Assembly (NCBI RefSeq): GCF_012911605.1
Contig: NZ_JAAMPT010000206.1
Span: 124,001-188,000, forward strand
Length of the DNA: 64,000 bases
From: Flavobacterium solisilvae
Lineage (GTDB): Bacteria > Bacteroidota > Bacteroidia > Flavobacteriales > Flavobacteriaceae
Reading direction: 5' to 3'
The position numbers and the translations under genes were made by a program. This document shows, in pieces, positions 53,007 to 62,506 of this stretch. The notes under the pieces were generated by a model. It was not told the origin of the DNA and made no database searches. It saw only the letters and a program-made list of their open reading frames with translations. The stretch's first letter is position 1; every line of letters begins with the position of its first letter.

Positions 53007-54101
53007 ATGATATTTGTAAAAAGAAAAATTGCCTTGAAAAAAACACTGCTTTTACCGCTAATTTTATTTAGCATTTTCACTCATGCTCAATCAGTTAGGA
53101 AATATTCTAATGAGTTTATGAACATTGGTGTTGATGCTGCTGCATTAGGAATGTCGAATGCAGTTACGGCTTCAACTGGCGATGTAAATTCGGGTTATTG
53201 GAATCCGGCAGGTTTATTTCGAATTGAAGATAGCGAAGCAGCGTTAATGCATGCCAGTTATTTTGCTAATATTGCCCAATATGATTATGCGGCTTACGCC
53301 AAAAAAATTGACGACCGAAGTGCTTGGGGAATTTCATTAATTCGTTTTGGAGTTGACGACATTTTAAACACCACCCAATTAATTGATAATCAAGGAAATA
53401 TTGATTATAATAGAATTAGTCTTTTTTCTACTGCCGATTATGCCTTGACGTTTTCCTATGCTCGAAAATCGCAACTAAAAGAAATTACCTATGGCGTAAA
53501 TGCCAAAGTTATCCGGAGAATTATTGGTGAATTTGCCAATTCTTGGGGTTTTGGAATTGATGCTGGTTTACAATATCAAAAAGACGATTGGCAGTTTGGT
53601 GTTATGGTTCGCGATATTTCTACAACCTACAATGTTTGGGCAATTGACGAAGATAAATTCAACGAAATTAAAGATGCTGTTGTAGGTCAAAATCAAGAAT
53701 TACCCGAAGATACCGAAATTACTTTACCCAAAGCGCAACTTGGAATTGCCAAAAAATTTGAATTTCATTACGATTATACCTTATTAGCTGCTGTAAATTT
53801 AAACATGCAATTTGCTAGAACCAACGATATTTTGGCTTCTGATGCGGTAAGTATTGATCCAGCCATTGGGTTTGAATTTGGTTATACTGATTTGGTTTTT
53901 CTTCGTGCTGGCGTTGGAAATTTTCAAAATGTAGAACAAATTGACGGTTCAAAAAAAGTAAATTTTCAACCTAATATTGGTTTAGGATTTAAGTACAAAG
54001 GCATTCAAGTGGATTATGCCTTAACCGATTTGGGCGATCAAAGTGCTGCTTTGTATTCCAATATATTTTCGGTAAAAGTGGATTTAAGCATTTTCAGATA
54101 A
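53007..54101 (+). CDS. PorV/PorQ-family outer membrane barrel protein
   Basis: 364 residues from the ATG at 53007; a frame start at 52968 would push 13 polar residues in front of the signal peptide. The signal peptide ends FTHAQ. The opening YSNEFMNIGVDAAALGMSNA and GYWNPAGL are the hallmark of PorV/PorQ-like proteins, which belong to the FadL-type barrel group. PorV shuttles T9SS cargo from the translocon to the attachment complex, but paralogues of unknown role are common, so a direct T9SS function is only possible. The DUF4105 gene follows after six bases. Confidence 0.88.
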   Translation: MIFVKRKIALKKTLLLPLILFSIFTHAQSVRKYSNEFMNIGVDAAALGMSNAVTASTGDVNSGYWNPAGLFRIEDSEAALMHASYFANIAQYDYAAYAKKIDDRSAWGISLIRFGVDDILNTTQLIDNQGNIDYNRISLFSTADYALTFSYARKSQLKEITYGVNAKVIRRIIGEFANSWGFGIDAGLQYQKDDWQFGVMVRDISTTYNVWAIDEDKFNEIKDAVVGQNQELPEDTEITLPKAQLGIAKKFEFHYDYTLLAAVNLNMQFARTNDILASDAVSIDPAIGFEFGYTDLVFLRAGVGNFQNVEQIDGSKKVNFQPNIGLGFKYKGIQVDYALTDLGDQSAALYSNIFSVKVDLSIFR

Positions 54102-54107
54102 AACAAT

Positions 54108-55223
54108 ATGACCAAAAAAATACTCTTTATCCTTTTACTATTCAGTAGTATTTCGTTTTCACAAAACCCAAAACTTTCGCCTACAACCGAAGTAAGTATT
54201 TTTACCTGTGGACGTGGCGATCAATTGTATTCTACGTTTGGACATACGGCTTTACGAATAAAAGACACTGAAAATCAACTGGATGTTGTTTACAATTATG
54301 GCACATTTGATTTTAGAACAGAGAATTTTTATCTAAAATTTGTGAAAGGCGATTTGCAATATTTCATGACAGCAACTTCGGTAGACGATTTTATCATGGA
54401 ATATCAAATGGACGAAAGAGAAGTTATTGAGCAAAAATTAAATCTTCCGTTAGAAAAAAAACAACAGCTTTTTGATAACTTGAATGCCAATTTATTTTCA
54501 ACCGAAAAATATTATACCTATAAATTTATCGATAAAAATTGTACCACAATGGTTGCCGATAAAATCAATGGAGTATTTGAAAAAAAATTGATTGAAAAAG
54601 TAGATGATAAATCGATTACGTATCGCGAGTTGTTATATCCTTATTTTGATGATTATTTTTGGTACAAACTGGGAATTAACATCATTTTTGGTGCAAAAAC
54701 CGATGCTAAAGCGGAAAAATTATTCTTGCCAGTTGAACTTTTAAATAGTTTAGACCAAGCAAAAGTGGATGGAAAATCATTAGTTTCTGAGAAAAAAGTA
54801 GTTGTAAAAGGTAGCAAAAAATCGGTTTCGTTTTCTTTTTTCAATAGTATTTTTGTAGTTATTTCGGTACTTTTATTTATCGTTTTAATCAATAAACGAT
54901 TTATGTTTCTAAGTTATCTTTTTGTTTGTGGAATTTTGGGAATTTTTCTTTGCTTGGTAGGATTGTATTCGCAGCATCAAGAAGTTCTCTGTAATTATAA
55001 TGCGTTATTATTCAGTCCATTATTTGTGCTTTTACCTTTTATAAAAGGTCGTTTTTTGAAGAAAATAGTAATGTTAAACCTATTTCTTTTGTTGATTTAT
55101 ATAGTTGTCATCATCACAAAACCTTATTTGGTTTTAATGATACCTTTTGTAGTAACAAACCTATATATTCTGCTAAAATTGAAGAAAAAAAGTCAAGAGA
55201 AATTATTGACCTCTGTAGAATAA
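54108..55223 (+). CDS. DUF4105 (Lnb_N-like) membrane protein
   Basis: 371 residues. The signal peptide ends SISFSQ. The periplasmic domain (about 20-190) has the conserved blocks FTCGRGDQLYSTFGHTALRI and NCTTMVADKING; the separated His and Cys suggest a permuted papain-like fold, inferred only. The C-terminal third contains about five membrane helices (from residue 245). It is likely an envelope hydrolase or scaffold of unknown substrate. It is coupled with the PorV/PorQ-like gene. Its 3' end overlaps the convergent sugar transferase gene by 21 bases. Confidence 0.88.
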   Translation: MTKKILFILLLFSSISFSQNPKLSPTTEVSIFTCGRGDQLYSTFGHTALRIKDTENQLDVVYNYGTFDFRTENFYLKFVKGDLQYFMTATSVDDFIMEYQMDEREVIEQKLNLPLEKKQQLFDNLNANLFSTEKYYTYKFIDKNCTTMVADKINGVFEKKLIEKVDDKSITYRELLYPYFDDYFWYKLGINIIFGAKTDAKAEKLFLPVELLNSLDQAKVDGKSLVSEKKVVVKGSKKSVSFSFFNSIFVVISVLLFIVLINKRFMFLSYLFVCGILGIFLCLVGLYSQHQEVLCNYNALLFSPLFVLLPFIKGRFLKKIVMLNLFLLLIYIVVIITKPYLVLMIPFVVTNLYILLKLKKKSQEKLLTSVE

Positions 55224-56594
55224 AACGGTACTAAGCGTTTTAAAGATGATGTTGAAATCGAGAAAAAGACTTCGATGTTTGATGTAATACAAGTCGTATT
55301 GAAGTTTTATCAAACTGTCATCAATCGTTGCTCCATAAGAATAATTAACTTGTGCCCAACCAGTTAATCCTGGTTTTACAACGTGACGAGTTTCATAGAA
55401 AGGCATGACTTCGGCAATTTCTTTAACAAAAACTGGTCGTTCTGGTCGTGGACCAATCACTGCCATATCACCTTTTAGTATATTGATAAACTGTGGAAAT
55501 TCATCCAATCGTGATTTTCGTAAAAACTTTCCAAATGGAGTAATTCTTGTATCGTTAGTCGTTGCAAAAACTGCTCCATTTTTCTCAGCATTTTTTATCA
55601 TCGTTCTAAATTTTACGATTTTAAAAACCTCTCCATTTTTCCCAACACGTTCTTGAACATAAAACAAACTTCCTCTATTACCAATTAGGTTTCCTATGAT
55701 AATTATGGGCAAAATTGCAATTCCAAATGCAATTCCTACTAATGAAGTTAATATTTCTAAAAACCGAACTGCAAGTAAGTATAAATGGTTTTGATTACTT
55801 CTGCTAAAGGGGAAAAAACGATAAAAATCTCTAGAAACATACTGTACAGGAATTCTGTGCGTTATCGATTCATAGACTTGAGTATATTCTCTAATAATAA
55901 AACCATTTTCTAACAAATAGATTAATTCATTGTATAAATCAACGGTAATTCCATCTGTTTTTTGAGAAGCAACTACAATTTCAGAAATGGCATTTTCTTT
56001 GACAAAAATATCTAATTCGTTAATTGGGATAACGCTCACCGAAATATTTTGAAGTGGTTTTGCACTACTATCAGAATTCACAAAACCTAAAACACGATAA
56101 TGTGGATCAACCGTAACTAAGCCGTTTATTAACTCTTCGGCTTGGTCTTGGTCACAAACTAGAATTACTTTTTTCAGAAACCTATTGGATGCAAAAAACT
56201 GAAGATAAATCATTCTCCAGAAGAAAAGCGCTCCAAAAATAGCAAAGAAAAAAATTAAAATTTGAAGACGATTATTAGGCAAAACAGGTGTGTAAATTGG
56301 CGTTAACAAATACAATAATACTGTTGTTGATGACGTCAATATAATACTTTTTATTACCTGAAATTGATTACTCGCTACTTGGAGATTGTACATTTCGAAT
56401 ACAGAACCAAAGAACAATAGATATAAACAAAGTACAATAGTCCAATAGTAATTGGTTGTCGAAATATTGAAATAATCAAATTTAAAAACTACTCCAACAA
56501 CATAAAGAGCTAAAAACACGAAAAAAACATCAAAAATTCTAAGAAGAACTTTTCTTTCTGAAACTTCAAAATGTATGTTTTTATACTTTTCCAC
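55203..56594 (-). CDS. Polyprenyl glycosylphosphotransferase (initiating sugar transferase)
   Basis: 463 residues, starting at GTG (56594). The N-terminal half has about four membrane helices and a CoA-binding-like domain (VILVCDQDQAEEL). The C-terminal 200 residues are the bacterial sugar transferase domain: KFRTM, DEFPQFINILKGDMAVIGPRP and GLTGWAQVNY. It transfers the first sugar-phosphate to undecaprenyl phosphate, starting assembly of a repeat unit. It has its own TATTTTTG box and closes the leftward glycan cluster. Confidence 0.95.
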   Translation of the reverse strand: MEKYKNIHFEVSERKVLLRIFDVFFVFLALYVVGVVFKFDYFNISTTNYYWTIVLCLYLLFFGSVFEMYNLQVASNQFQVIKSIILTSSTTVLLYLLTPIYTPVLPNNRLQILIFFFAIFGALFFWRMIYLQFFASNRFLKKVILVCDQDQAEELINGLVTVDPHYRVLGFVNSDSSAKPLQNISVSVIPINELDIFVKENAISEIVVASQKTDGITVDLYNELIYLLENGFIIREYTQVYESITHRIPVQYVSRDFYRFFPFSRSNQNHLYLLAVRFLEILTSLVGIAFGIAILPIIIIGNLIGNRGSLFYVQERVGKNGEVFKIVKFRTMIKNAEKNGAVFATTNDTRITPFGKFLRKSRLDEFPQFINILKGDMAVIGPRPERPVFVKEIAEVMPFYETRHVVKPGLTGWAQVNYSYGATIDDSLIKLQYDLYYIKHRSLFLDFNIIFKTLSTVLFYRGQ

Positions 56595-56618
56595 GTTGTT
56601 TTAAAATCAATTATTGCA

Positions 56619-56626
56619 CAAAAATA
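56619..56626 (-). promoter_or_regulatory. Probable promoter -7 box of the sugar transferase gene
   Basis: The minus strand reads TATTTTTG, matching TAnnTTTG, 24 bases before the GTG start, in a 47-base gap from the upstream glycosyltransferase gene. Confidence 0.42.
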
Positions 56627-56641
56627 ACCATTTATCTTGGG

Positions 56642-57652
56642 TTATTTCAACAAAGATTTCCACTCCTTTTTAACAATTTCCCAATCAAAATTATCAACCA
56701 TTTTTTTGGCACCTAGACTCAAGCTATTGGCTAATTCTTTCTCCTCAAAAAGTCTGTCAATTTGATGAACCATATCTTTTAAATCATCATCAGCAACTAA
56801 TAAAGCAGTTTGATTATGAGTTAACAAATAAGGAATTCCGCCAACATTGGTTGAAATAACGGGTAAACCCAATGCCATGGCTTCAATAACGCTAACTGGC
56901 GTATTATCAAAATGAGTAGTATTTATAAAAACATTGAAATCGGTTGAAAGAGTAATCCATTCTTTTTTTGACAATCTTCCGGTGAAAGTAACCTCAACGT
57001 TGCTTTCTTTGGCAAATTGAACGGTTTCTTCGAAGCTTTCATCCTTTTTTGGTCCAACCATAGTTAGAATAGCATTAGGATATTTTTTTTTGACTTCGAT
57101 TAAAACCTTTACTGCCAAAATTGGATTATAAATCTTAGCAAAAGAACGAACCCAAAGCAGTCTTGGATAATCATATTCTCTTGATTGGAATGGATAATTA
57201 TCTATTTCAATGGTGTTTGGAATGTATTTTACATTGGTATATCCTGCTTTTTGAAACGTTTCAAATAAATAACGTGAAGGCGCAATATTTACAAACGCAT
57301 TTCTAAAAATTAACTTGGACAAATAGTGATTATTTTTCAATCGATTAGGCAAATCACCTCCGTGCAAATTTGGAATATAATTTACATTCAACAATCGGCA
57401 GATTTGTGAAACAATCACAGCATACCAAAAATTGGATGTGCTGTAAGTATCAATTAAAACATAATCTACTTTTTTGGAATGCAAAATTGTCTTGTAAAAC
57501 ATATCCAACATTCTGGCTGCTTTGTTTTTTTTTGAAGAAGCAAAATATAGCTTAAAACCTTCTTTTTCTAACAAAGTTCCCAATGTTTCAATGGAAGTTA
57601 CTGTTAATCCATGGGAAGATAATTTATTGCCTATGTATAATATCTTCTTCAT
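56642..57652 (-). CDS. GT4-type glycosyltransferase
   Basis: 336 residues, GT-B fold. The N-terminal half starts KKILYIGNKLSSHG; the donor half has GPKKDESFEE, an NTTHFDNTPVSVIEAMALGLP loop and GGIPYLL, the usual E-x7-E region of family 4 retaining glycosyltransferases. It likely adds a sugar to the lipid-linked repeat unit. Donor and acceptor unknown. It overlaps the polymerase/ligase gene by 29 bases. Confidence 0.9.
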   Translation of the reverse strand: MKKILYIGNKLSSHGLTVTSIETLGTLLEKEGFKLYFASSKKNKAARMLDMFYKTILHSKKVDYVLIDTYSTSNFWYAVIVSQICRLLNVNYIPNLHGGDLPNRLKNNHYLSKLIFRNAFVNIAPSRYLFETFQKAGYTNVKYIPNTIEIDNYPFQSREYDYPRLLWVRSFAKIYNPILAVKVLIEVKKKYPNAILTMVGPKKDESFEETVQFAKESNVEVTFTGRLSKKEWITLSTDFNVFINTTHFDNTPVSVIEAMALGLPVISTNVGGIPYLLTHNQTALLVADDDLKDMVHQIDRLFEEKELANSLSLGAKKMVDNFDWEIVKKEWKSLLK

Positions 57653-58970
57653 TAAAATAAACTTTTAATAGTGACAACGAGTAAATGAAAGCTGGCGCAG
57701 CAATTCGCATCGCAGCATGATTGATGGTTAACAACCAAAAAATTAAAAAGCTAAATAAAAATATATTCTGCTTATTATTGAGGTATAAAATAGCTGGAGT
57801 AAAAAGCAATATTAACAAAGCCATTATTCCAAATGAACCATGTTCTGCTAAAAGTCTTGTAACCTCATTATGGGAAGCGGCTTTGATACCAGTAGTTTCA
57901 AATCGCTCTTCTTTATTTTTTCCAACACCAACACCAAAAATTGGATTATCTACAAACATTTGGATTTCAGTTTCCATCAACTGTTCTCGTCCCGATAATA
58001 CACTTGCCTTTTCTTGTCCAATTGCGTCTTGATTAGCATAACGCTTATTGATCATTCCGCCTGTTTGAATAGAACTATAACCCCAAACAGCAATTCCTAA
58101 AAACAATGAAGCTACTAATGCTATGTTTATTTTTTGTTTTCCGTTTTCATTAATTCTACTATACAAGAAAAACACAAGTATCAATATCATTAATAATCCA
58201 ACATAAACGCCACCTCTTGAAAAAGTAATTATTCCTCTATTAGAACAAATAGCAAAAAGGATAACGTTTATAATCAATATTTTTTTTGTAGAAGAATTTA
58301 AAAGAATTTGAACAAAAAACACAAACATACCCAATCCTAAAATTGTAGAAACTTGATTAGGACCAAAACCTCCTGAAGTAGCAAAATTTGAACTGGTGTT
58401 TGTAATTGTATCTTTAAGGTTATCTGGTGTATATAAAAACAAATAGGTTATTAAGCTAATTATAGGAAATCCAAGGATAGTAATTATATTTTTTATTTGA
58501 TCAAAACTTATAACTCTTTTATAACAATACAATGCTGAAAAAAACAAAGTTACTTCACCCAATAAATTAAATGCTATTGCTTTTCTAAAATCGGTATCAT
58601 AATTGAGTGTTTCTGTAGAAATAAATATAGCAGGAACTAAAAGCAATAAAAAGACAACATAAACGAAAGCTTTTTTATTTGTACCACTGTAAAAAATTCC
58701 TAGTATCATATAAATAATAACGGAATATTTTCCAAACTCATGTAGAAAAACACCTTTGGTCATCCGCAAAAAAACCTCCAAGCCCACAATATATGCTGAA
58801 AAAAACAATACTTCATTATTCTTATTATTACTTCTAGCAATATGTATAACGCCAAAAAGAAATGCTACAACACCATATATTTTAGAAAGAAAAGGAACAT
58901 AAAAAATTACTATTCCCAAAATAATATGAAAAAGGATAAATGGAATGTAAAGTGATTTTTCTTCTTTCAT
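57624..58970 (-). CDS. O-antigen ligase/polymerase (Wzy/WaaL-type) membrane protein
   Basis: 448 residues with about eleven to twelve membrane helices. The large periplasmic loop between later helices contains VGVGKNKEERF and ASHNEVTRLLAEHG, which match the O-antigen ligase/polymerase (Wzy_C) signature with conserved Arg and His residues. It either polymerises repeat units or ligates glycan to its acceptor; sequence alone does not decide. It overlaps the next gene of the cluster by 29 bases and starts six bases after the preceding gene's stop. Confidence 0.9.
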   Translation of the reverse strand: MKEEKSLYIPFILFHIILGIVIFYVPFLSKIYGVVAFLFGVIHIARSNNKNNEVLFFSAYIVGLEVFLRMTKGVFLHEFGKYSVIIYMILGIFYSGTNKKAFVYVVFLLLLVPAIFISTETLNYDTDFRKAIAFNLLGEVTLFFSALYCYKRVISFDQIKNIITILGFPIISLITYLFLYTPDNLKDTITNTSSNFATSGGFGPNQVSTILGLGMFVFFVQILLNSSTKKILIINVILFAICSNRGIITFSRGGVYVGLLMILILVFFLYSRINENGKQKINIALVASLFLGIAVWGYSSIQTGGMINKRYANQDAIGQEKASVLSGREQLMETEIQMFVDNPIFGVGVGKNKEERFETTGIKAASHNEVTRLLAEHGSFGIMALLILLFTPAILYLNNKQNIFLFSFLIFWLLTINHAAMRIAAPAFIYSLSLLKVYFNEEDIIHRQ

Positions 58971-58976
58971 TGGTTC

Positions 58977-60098
58977 TTAAAAAACGGTATTTTCAAGTTT
59001 GGATTTGTAATTTTCAAAAGTAAACAATTCCGCTACATTAGTTCCTTTACTAGATATATTCTTTAAAAGAGTTTCATTTTCGGTTACTACACTACATAAA
59101 ACATTTGAAAATAAATCTGTTTCAACTAAATATCCATTTTGATTGTTTATATAATGAGAAATACTTCCAACATTAGAAACTATTGGAATTGTTCCATAAC
59201 AACAAGCTTCTGCTATTACTTTTGGAAAACCTTCCGATTTTGATGGAAGTAAAAAAAAGTGAGAATCAGCTAAAAGTTGATGAACTCTACCCGATTCAAG
59301 AAAGCCATGAAAATTAACTTTATCACCAAGAAAAGAACTCAATTGCTTATATTTTTCCAAATTTTTGCCATCACCAACAAAATGAACTTTATTAATTTTA
59401 CTTAATGGAATATGTTTCAAAGCTTCTATTATTTCTGGAACTCCTTTTGCTTCATTCAATCTTCCCACAAAACAAAAAGTAAAAGGTAAATGAAATGATT
59501 TAGTATTAGCGATTTCTTTTCCTCTTGAAATATCCTGTTCTGACAAACATGGATTTTCAAATGACAAACAATTTTTAGGTTGATTGTCCCAAAATCCATT
59601 TATAGTTACTTTACACTTTGCTATATTTTTTTTGAGCCACCATCTTTGAATGCGATAAGACAAAGGCGGATTTTGTTGTTGCCAATTTCCAGCATATTTA
59701 ACCCAAAAAGTATATTTTCTTGGGAGAAAGAAACTAAACAAGGGAAGCAAAAATAATCCCATACTTGTAGGAAGTCTGAGTTGTATTTCTGTTGCATCTT
59801 TAACATTGGTTACAACTCTATTTATGATAATTGGAATTTTAAATAAAACACCTATTTTACTCCAAACCGTTATTCCTCCATAAGGAGGAATCGGAACAAA
59901 GCGAATGTTTGTTTTAATATAAGGTAAAGAACTTTTTGGTGCTTCAGAATGATACAAACAACCTATATGAACTACTTCTTCCCAGTAATCCGCCAAAAAA
60001 TTAACTTCATTAATGGTTGCACCCCAACCCACAACTTGATTGTTTTTATCTTTATAATGCTGTGTATGAGAAATAATAAGAAGTTTTTTACGCCTCAT
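58977..60098 (-). CDS. GT4-type glycosyltransferase
   Basis: 373 residues, GT-B fold. The N-terminal half includes an ISHTQHYKDKNNQ start and YPGWGATI-like binding loop; the C-terminal half has CFVGRLNEAKGVPEIIEAL, HFVGDG and the LLPSKSEGFPKVIAEACCYG loop with the E-x7-E pair. It is probably a retaining glycosyltransferase of the glycan cluster. It starts inside the last 11 bases of the upstream GT4 gene. Confidence 0.92.
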   Translation of the reverse strand: MRRKKLLIISHTQHYKDKNNQVVGWGATINEVNFLADYWEEVVHIGCLYHSEAPKSSLPYIKTNIRFVPIPPYGGITVWSKIGVLFKIPIIINRVVTNVKDATEIQLRLPTSMGLFLLPLFSFFLPRKYTFWVKYAGNWQQQNPPLSYRIQRWWLKKNIAKCKVTINGFWDNQPKNCLSFENPCLSEQDISRGKEIANTKSFHLPFTFCFVGRLNEAKGVPEIIEALKHIPLSKINKVHFVGDGKNLEKYKQLSSFLGDKVNFHGFLESGRVHQLLADSHFFLLPSKSEGFPKVIAEACCYGTIPIVSNVGSISHYINNQNGYLVETDLFSNVLCSVVTENETLLKNISSKGTNVAELFTFENYKSKLENTVF

Positions 60099-61182
60099 TT
60101 TCTATTATTTTGATATACTTTTCAACGATGATATTCCAATCAAATTTTTCGCTCCATTTTTTTGCTTGCTCAGAAAAAACAGAATAATTAGCCATAATTT
60201 CAGAAATTGCTTTTTCTATTTCTTCAGGATTATGTTGATTCACTAAAAATCCAGAATATCCATTTTTAATTGCATCTGAAATCCCTGAATCTTTTGAACC
60301 TATAGCTGGAATTCCTAATATATTGGCTTCAAGAAGTGCTATTCCAAAACCTTCAAAATCATTTTTAATATGCTCACTCAACATTACAAAAATAGAACTC
60401 TTAGCTAACATCTCATTTTTTTCAACATCTGATAAAGCACCATAAAATGTAATATTTTCCAAAACTTCTAAAGACTTTGCTAGTGCTGTAAATTTTTCTT
60501 TCTCTGTTGGAATTCCAACACAATGGTAATGAATATTTGGATATGTTTCTTTTAAAAAAGATAACGCATTAATCATGTTTTGTTGTCCTTTTCTAAACGT
60601 AAGATTCCCTACTGTTATCAAATTCAAACTCTCTTGTTTATTCACTTTAATGTTTGAGAAATGACTGACTTCAATTCCGTTGTTAATCACTTGTATTTGC
60701 AGTTTTGGATTTATTTCCAAAGCATTTTTCTTTGTAAATTCTGAAACTGCAATTAACGAATCAAATCGCTGCAAACTCCATTTTGTAAACTGCTGTGAAA
60801 AAAAACCTCCAGACTTAAGTTCTGAACCATGAAGTACTGCAACACATCTTTTACTTGAAAAAAAAGAGCGCAAAAATGCGCCTAACCACAACGAAAATTT
60901 CCCGGAACAAAGTATTATTTGATTTCTCTTTGCTAAATAAAATGCCTTTTTAATTCTATTAAAATAAGTCCATTTATTTCGTTTAATTCTAAAAATTTTA
61001 AAGGATTGTTTTTCATCAAATTCTATATCTTCAATTTCGGAACGATGGTCGGTTACTACTGTAACTTCAAAACCTTTCTTTTTTAAATATTTTGACAAAA
61101 AGTAAGCATGATTACCAATTCCACCAGGAAGTGGAGGAAATTCAGAAGATAATACCAGTATTCTTTTTTTATAATCTATCAA
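60088..61182 (-). CDS. GT4-type glycosyltransferase
   Basis: 364 residues, starting at TTG (61182); an in-frame stop lies just upstream and no ATG fits. SSEFPPLPGGIGNHAYFLSKYL is the classic acceptor-domain N-terminus. The donor domain has VGNLTFRKGQQNMINAL, HCVGIP, and VMLSEHIKNDFEGFGIALLEA with the E-x7-E pair. Substrate unknown. It is overlapped on both sides (11 and 14 bases) by neighbouring glycan genes. Confidence 0.92.
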   Translation of the reverse strand: MIDYKKRILVLSSEFPPLPGGIGNHAYFLSKYLKKKGFEVTVVTDHRSEIEDIEFDEKQSFKIFRIKRNKWTYFNRIKKAFYLAKRNQIILCSGKFSLWLGAFLRSFFSSKRCVAVLHGSELKSGGFFSQQFTKWSLQRFDSLIAVSEFTKKNALEINPKLQIQVINNGIEVSHFSNIKVNKQESLNLITVGNLTFRKGQQNMINALSFLKETYPNIHYHCVGIPTEKEKFTALAKSLEVLENITFYGALSDVEKNEMLAKSSIFVMLSEHIKNDFEGFGIALLEANILGIPAIGSKDSGISDAIKNGYSGFLVNQHNPEEIEKAISEIMANYSVFSEQAKKWSEKFDWNIIVEKYIKIIENEA

Positions 61183-62506
61183 CTTTTGCTCCTACTTTTA
61201 ATTTTTCACTCGCCAAACTCCATGATTTACCAACTTGAAACAAAATTAAAGGCAACAACAATGGTAAAACAAGAAATGATAACAGTTTTAATAATTTACT
61301 TTTTTTAAACTTATAAGGTATAAAGGAAGGGAAAACATTTACCAAAATCATGAAAACGCTATTTCTATTTCCAAAATATTTTCTAGAAAGATATAAAACA
61401 CTTGGTACTGGTCGTGGTCCAAAAAGTTTTTTTGGTCGCCAACCATCCCAACTTCCCATCTGTCTTAATCCGCCTTGACTAACTTTTAAATGTATTCGTT
61501 TGGCTTTTGGATTTGAAATGTTTTTATATCCATTTAAGTAAGCACGAAGACCAAATTCTCCATCGCCCATTCTTTGTTTTTCAAATTGTAAATCAAATAA
61601 ACCAATTTTTCTAAAAATATCTTTTTTAAGTAAAACATTTCCTGTATCCAATTGATCACTCCATCTAAAAAAACTATAATGAACAGGAACTTCTGCTCCT
61701 ATTGTACTGATGGATACTCCACTAGACAAATCGGCATTAAAAAAATCTAATGTTTTAAGATGTTGTTCTATCCAATCATTTTCTACTAGAGAATCGTCAT
61801 CATAAAGTAAAATATATTCTCCTTTTGCTGATTTTATAGCTTCGTTTCGTGCTTTCCAAAGTGCTTTTTCTTCTTGATACCAATATTTTAAGTCAAGTTT
61901 CCAACCTTTATAAAATTCTTCTTTGAAATTATCGGTTTGATCAACTACTATCACTTCAAAATTTTTATAGGTTTGATTTTCCAAATCCCTAAAAACATCT
62001 TTTAAATATTCATATCGGTTTAACGTTGGAATTACTACAGAAATCAGCGGATTTTCTTTAACTAAAGTGCTTTCAAAACTACTGTAATCTTGATATTGAA
62101 TAAAGTTTTTTGAAAAATTATTTCGCTTTGCTTTTTGAGAATTCAAGAAACCCGAAATTTCTTTAAAAGGATTTTTTAGAGAAATTAATCTAAAAAACAA
62201 TATGTAAAAAACCCAAGCTTTATGATAGTTTTTCCGAACAAAACGATATTCATCCTGCACAGGCAATTTACATTTTTCCCAAACATCTATACCTTTTTGT
62301 TCTTCATCTGAAATAAATCCTAATTGAAAAGCTCTCCAAGCCAAATCTCTTTCTTGTGCTTCTTGACTTTTATAACTTATATCTTTTTCTAATAAAATTT
62401 CATGCTTGTGAAGTGTTTCTTCAGTGGGGAAATAAGAAAAATTCTTGGTCGATTTTAAATTAAAATACCATATTGGCTTTATATATTTTAAAAAACTAAA
62501 TATCAT
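61169..62506 (-). CDS. GT2-family glycosyltransferase
   Basis: 445 residues. An N-terminal region of about 150 residues precedes the GT-A domain: ISVVIPTLNRYEYLKDVF, FEVIVVDQTDN, ARNEAIKSAKGEYILLYDDDS (DxD-type metal site) and a following RMGDGEFGLRAYLNG loop. A hydrophobic C-terminal segment (LLSFLVLPLLLPLILFQVG) may anchor it to the inner membrane. It is likely an inverting enzyme using a nucleotide sugar. Overlaps of 11 and 14 bases link it to neighbouring genes. Confidence 0.92.
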   Translation of the reverse strand: MIFSFLKYIKPIWYFNLKSTKNFSYFPTEETLHKHEILLEKDISYKSQEAQERDLAWRAFQLGFISDEEQKGIDVWEKCKLPVQDEYRFVRKNYHKAWVFYILFFRLISLKNPFKEISGFLNSQKAKRNNFSKNFIQYQDYSSFESTLVKENPLISVVIPTLNRYEYLKDVFRDLENQTYKNFEVIVVDQTDNFKEEFYKGWKLDLKYWYQEEKALWKARNEAIKSAKGEYILLYDDDSLVENDWIEQHLKTLDFFNADLSSGVSISTIGAEVPVHYSFFRWSDQLDTGNVLLKKDIFRKIGLFDLQFEKQRMGDGEFGLRAYLNGYKNISNPKAKRIHLKVSQGGLRQMGSWDGWRPKKLFGPRPVPSVLYLSRKYFGNRNSVFMILVNVFPSFIPYKFKKSKLLKLLSFLVLPLLLPLILFQVGKSWSLASEKLKVGAKVDRL

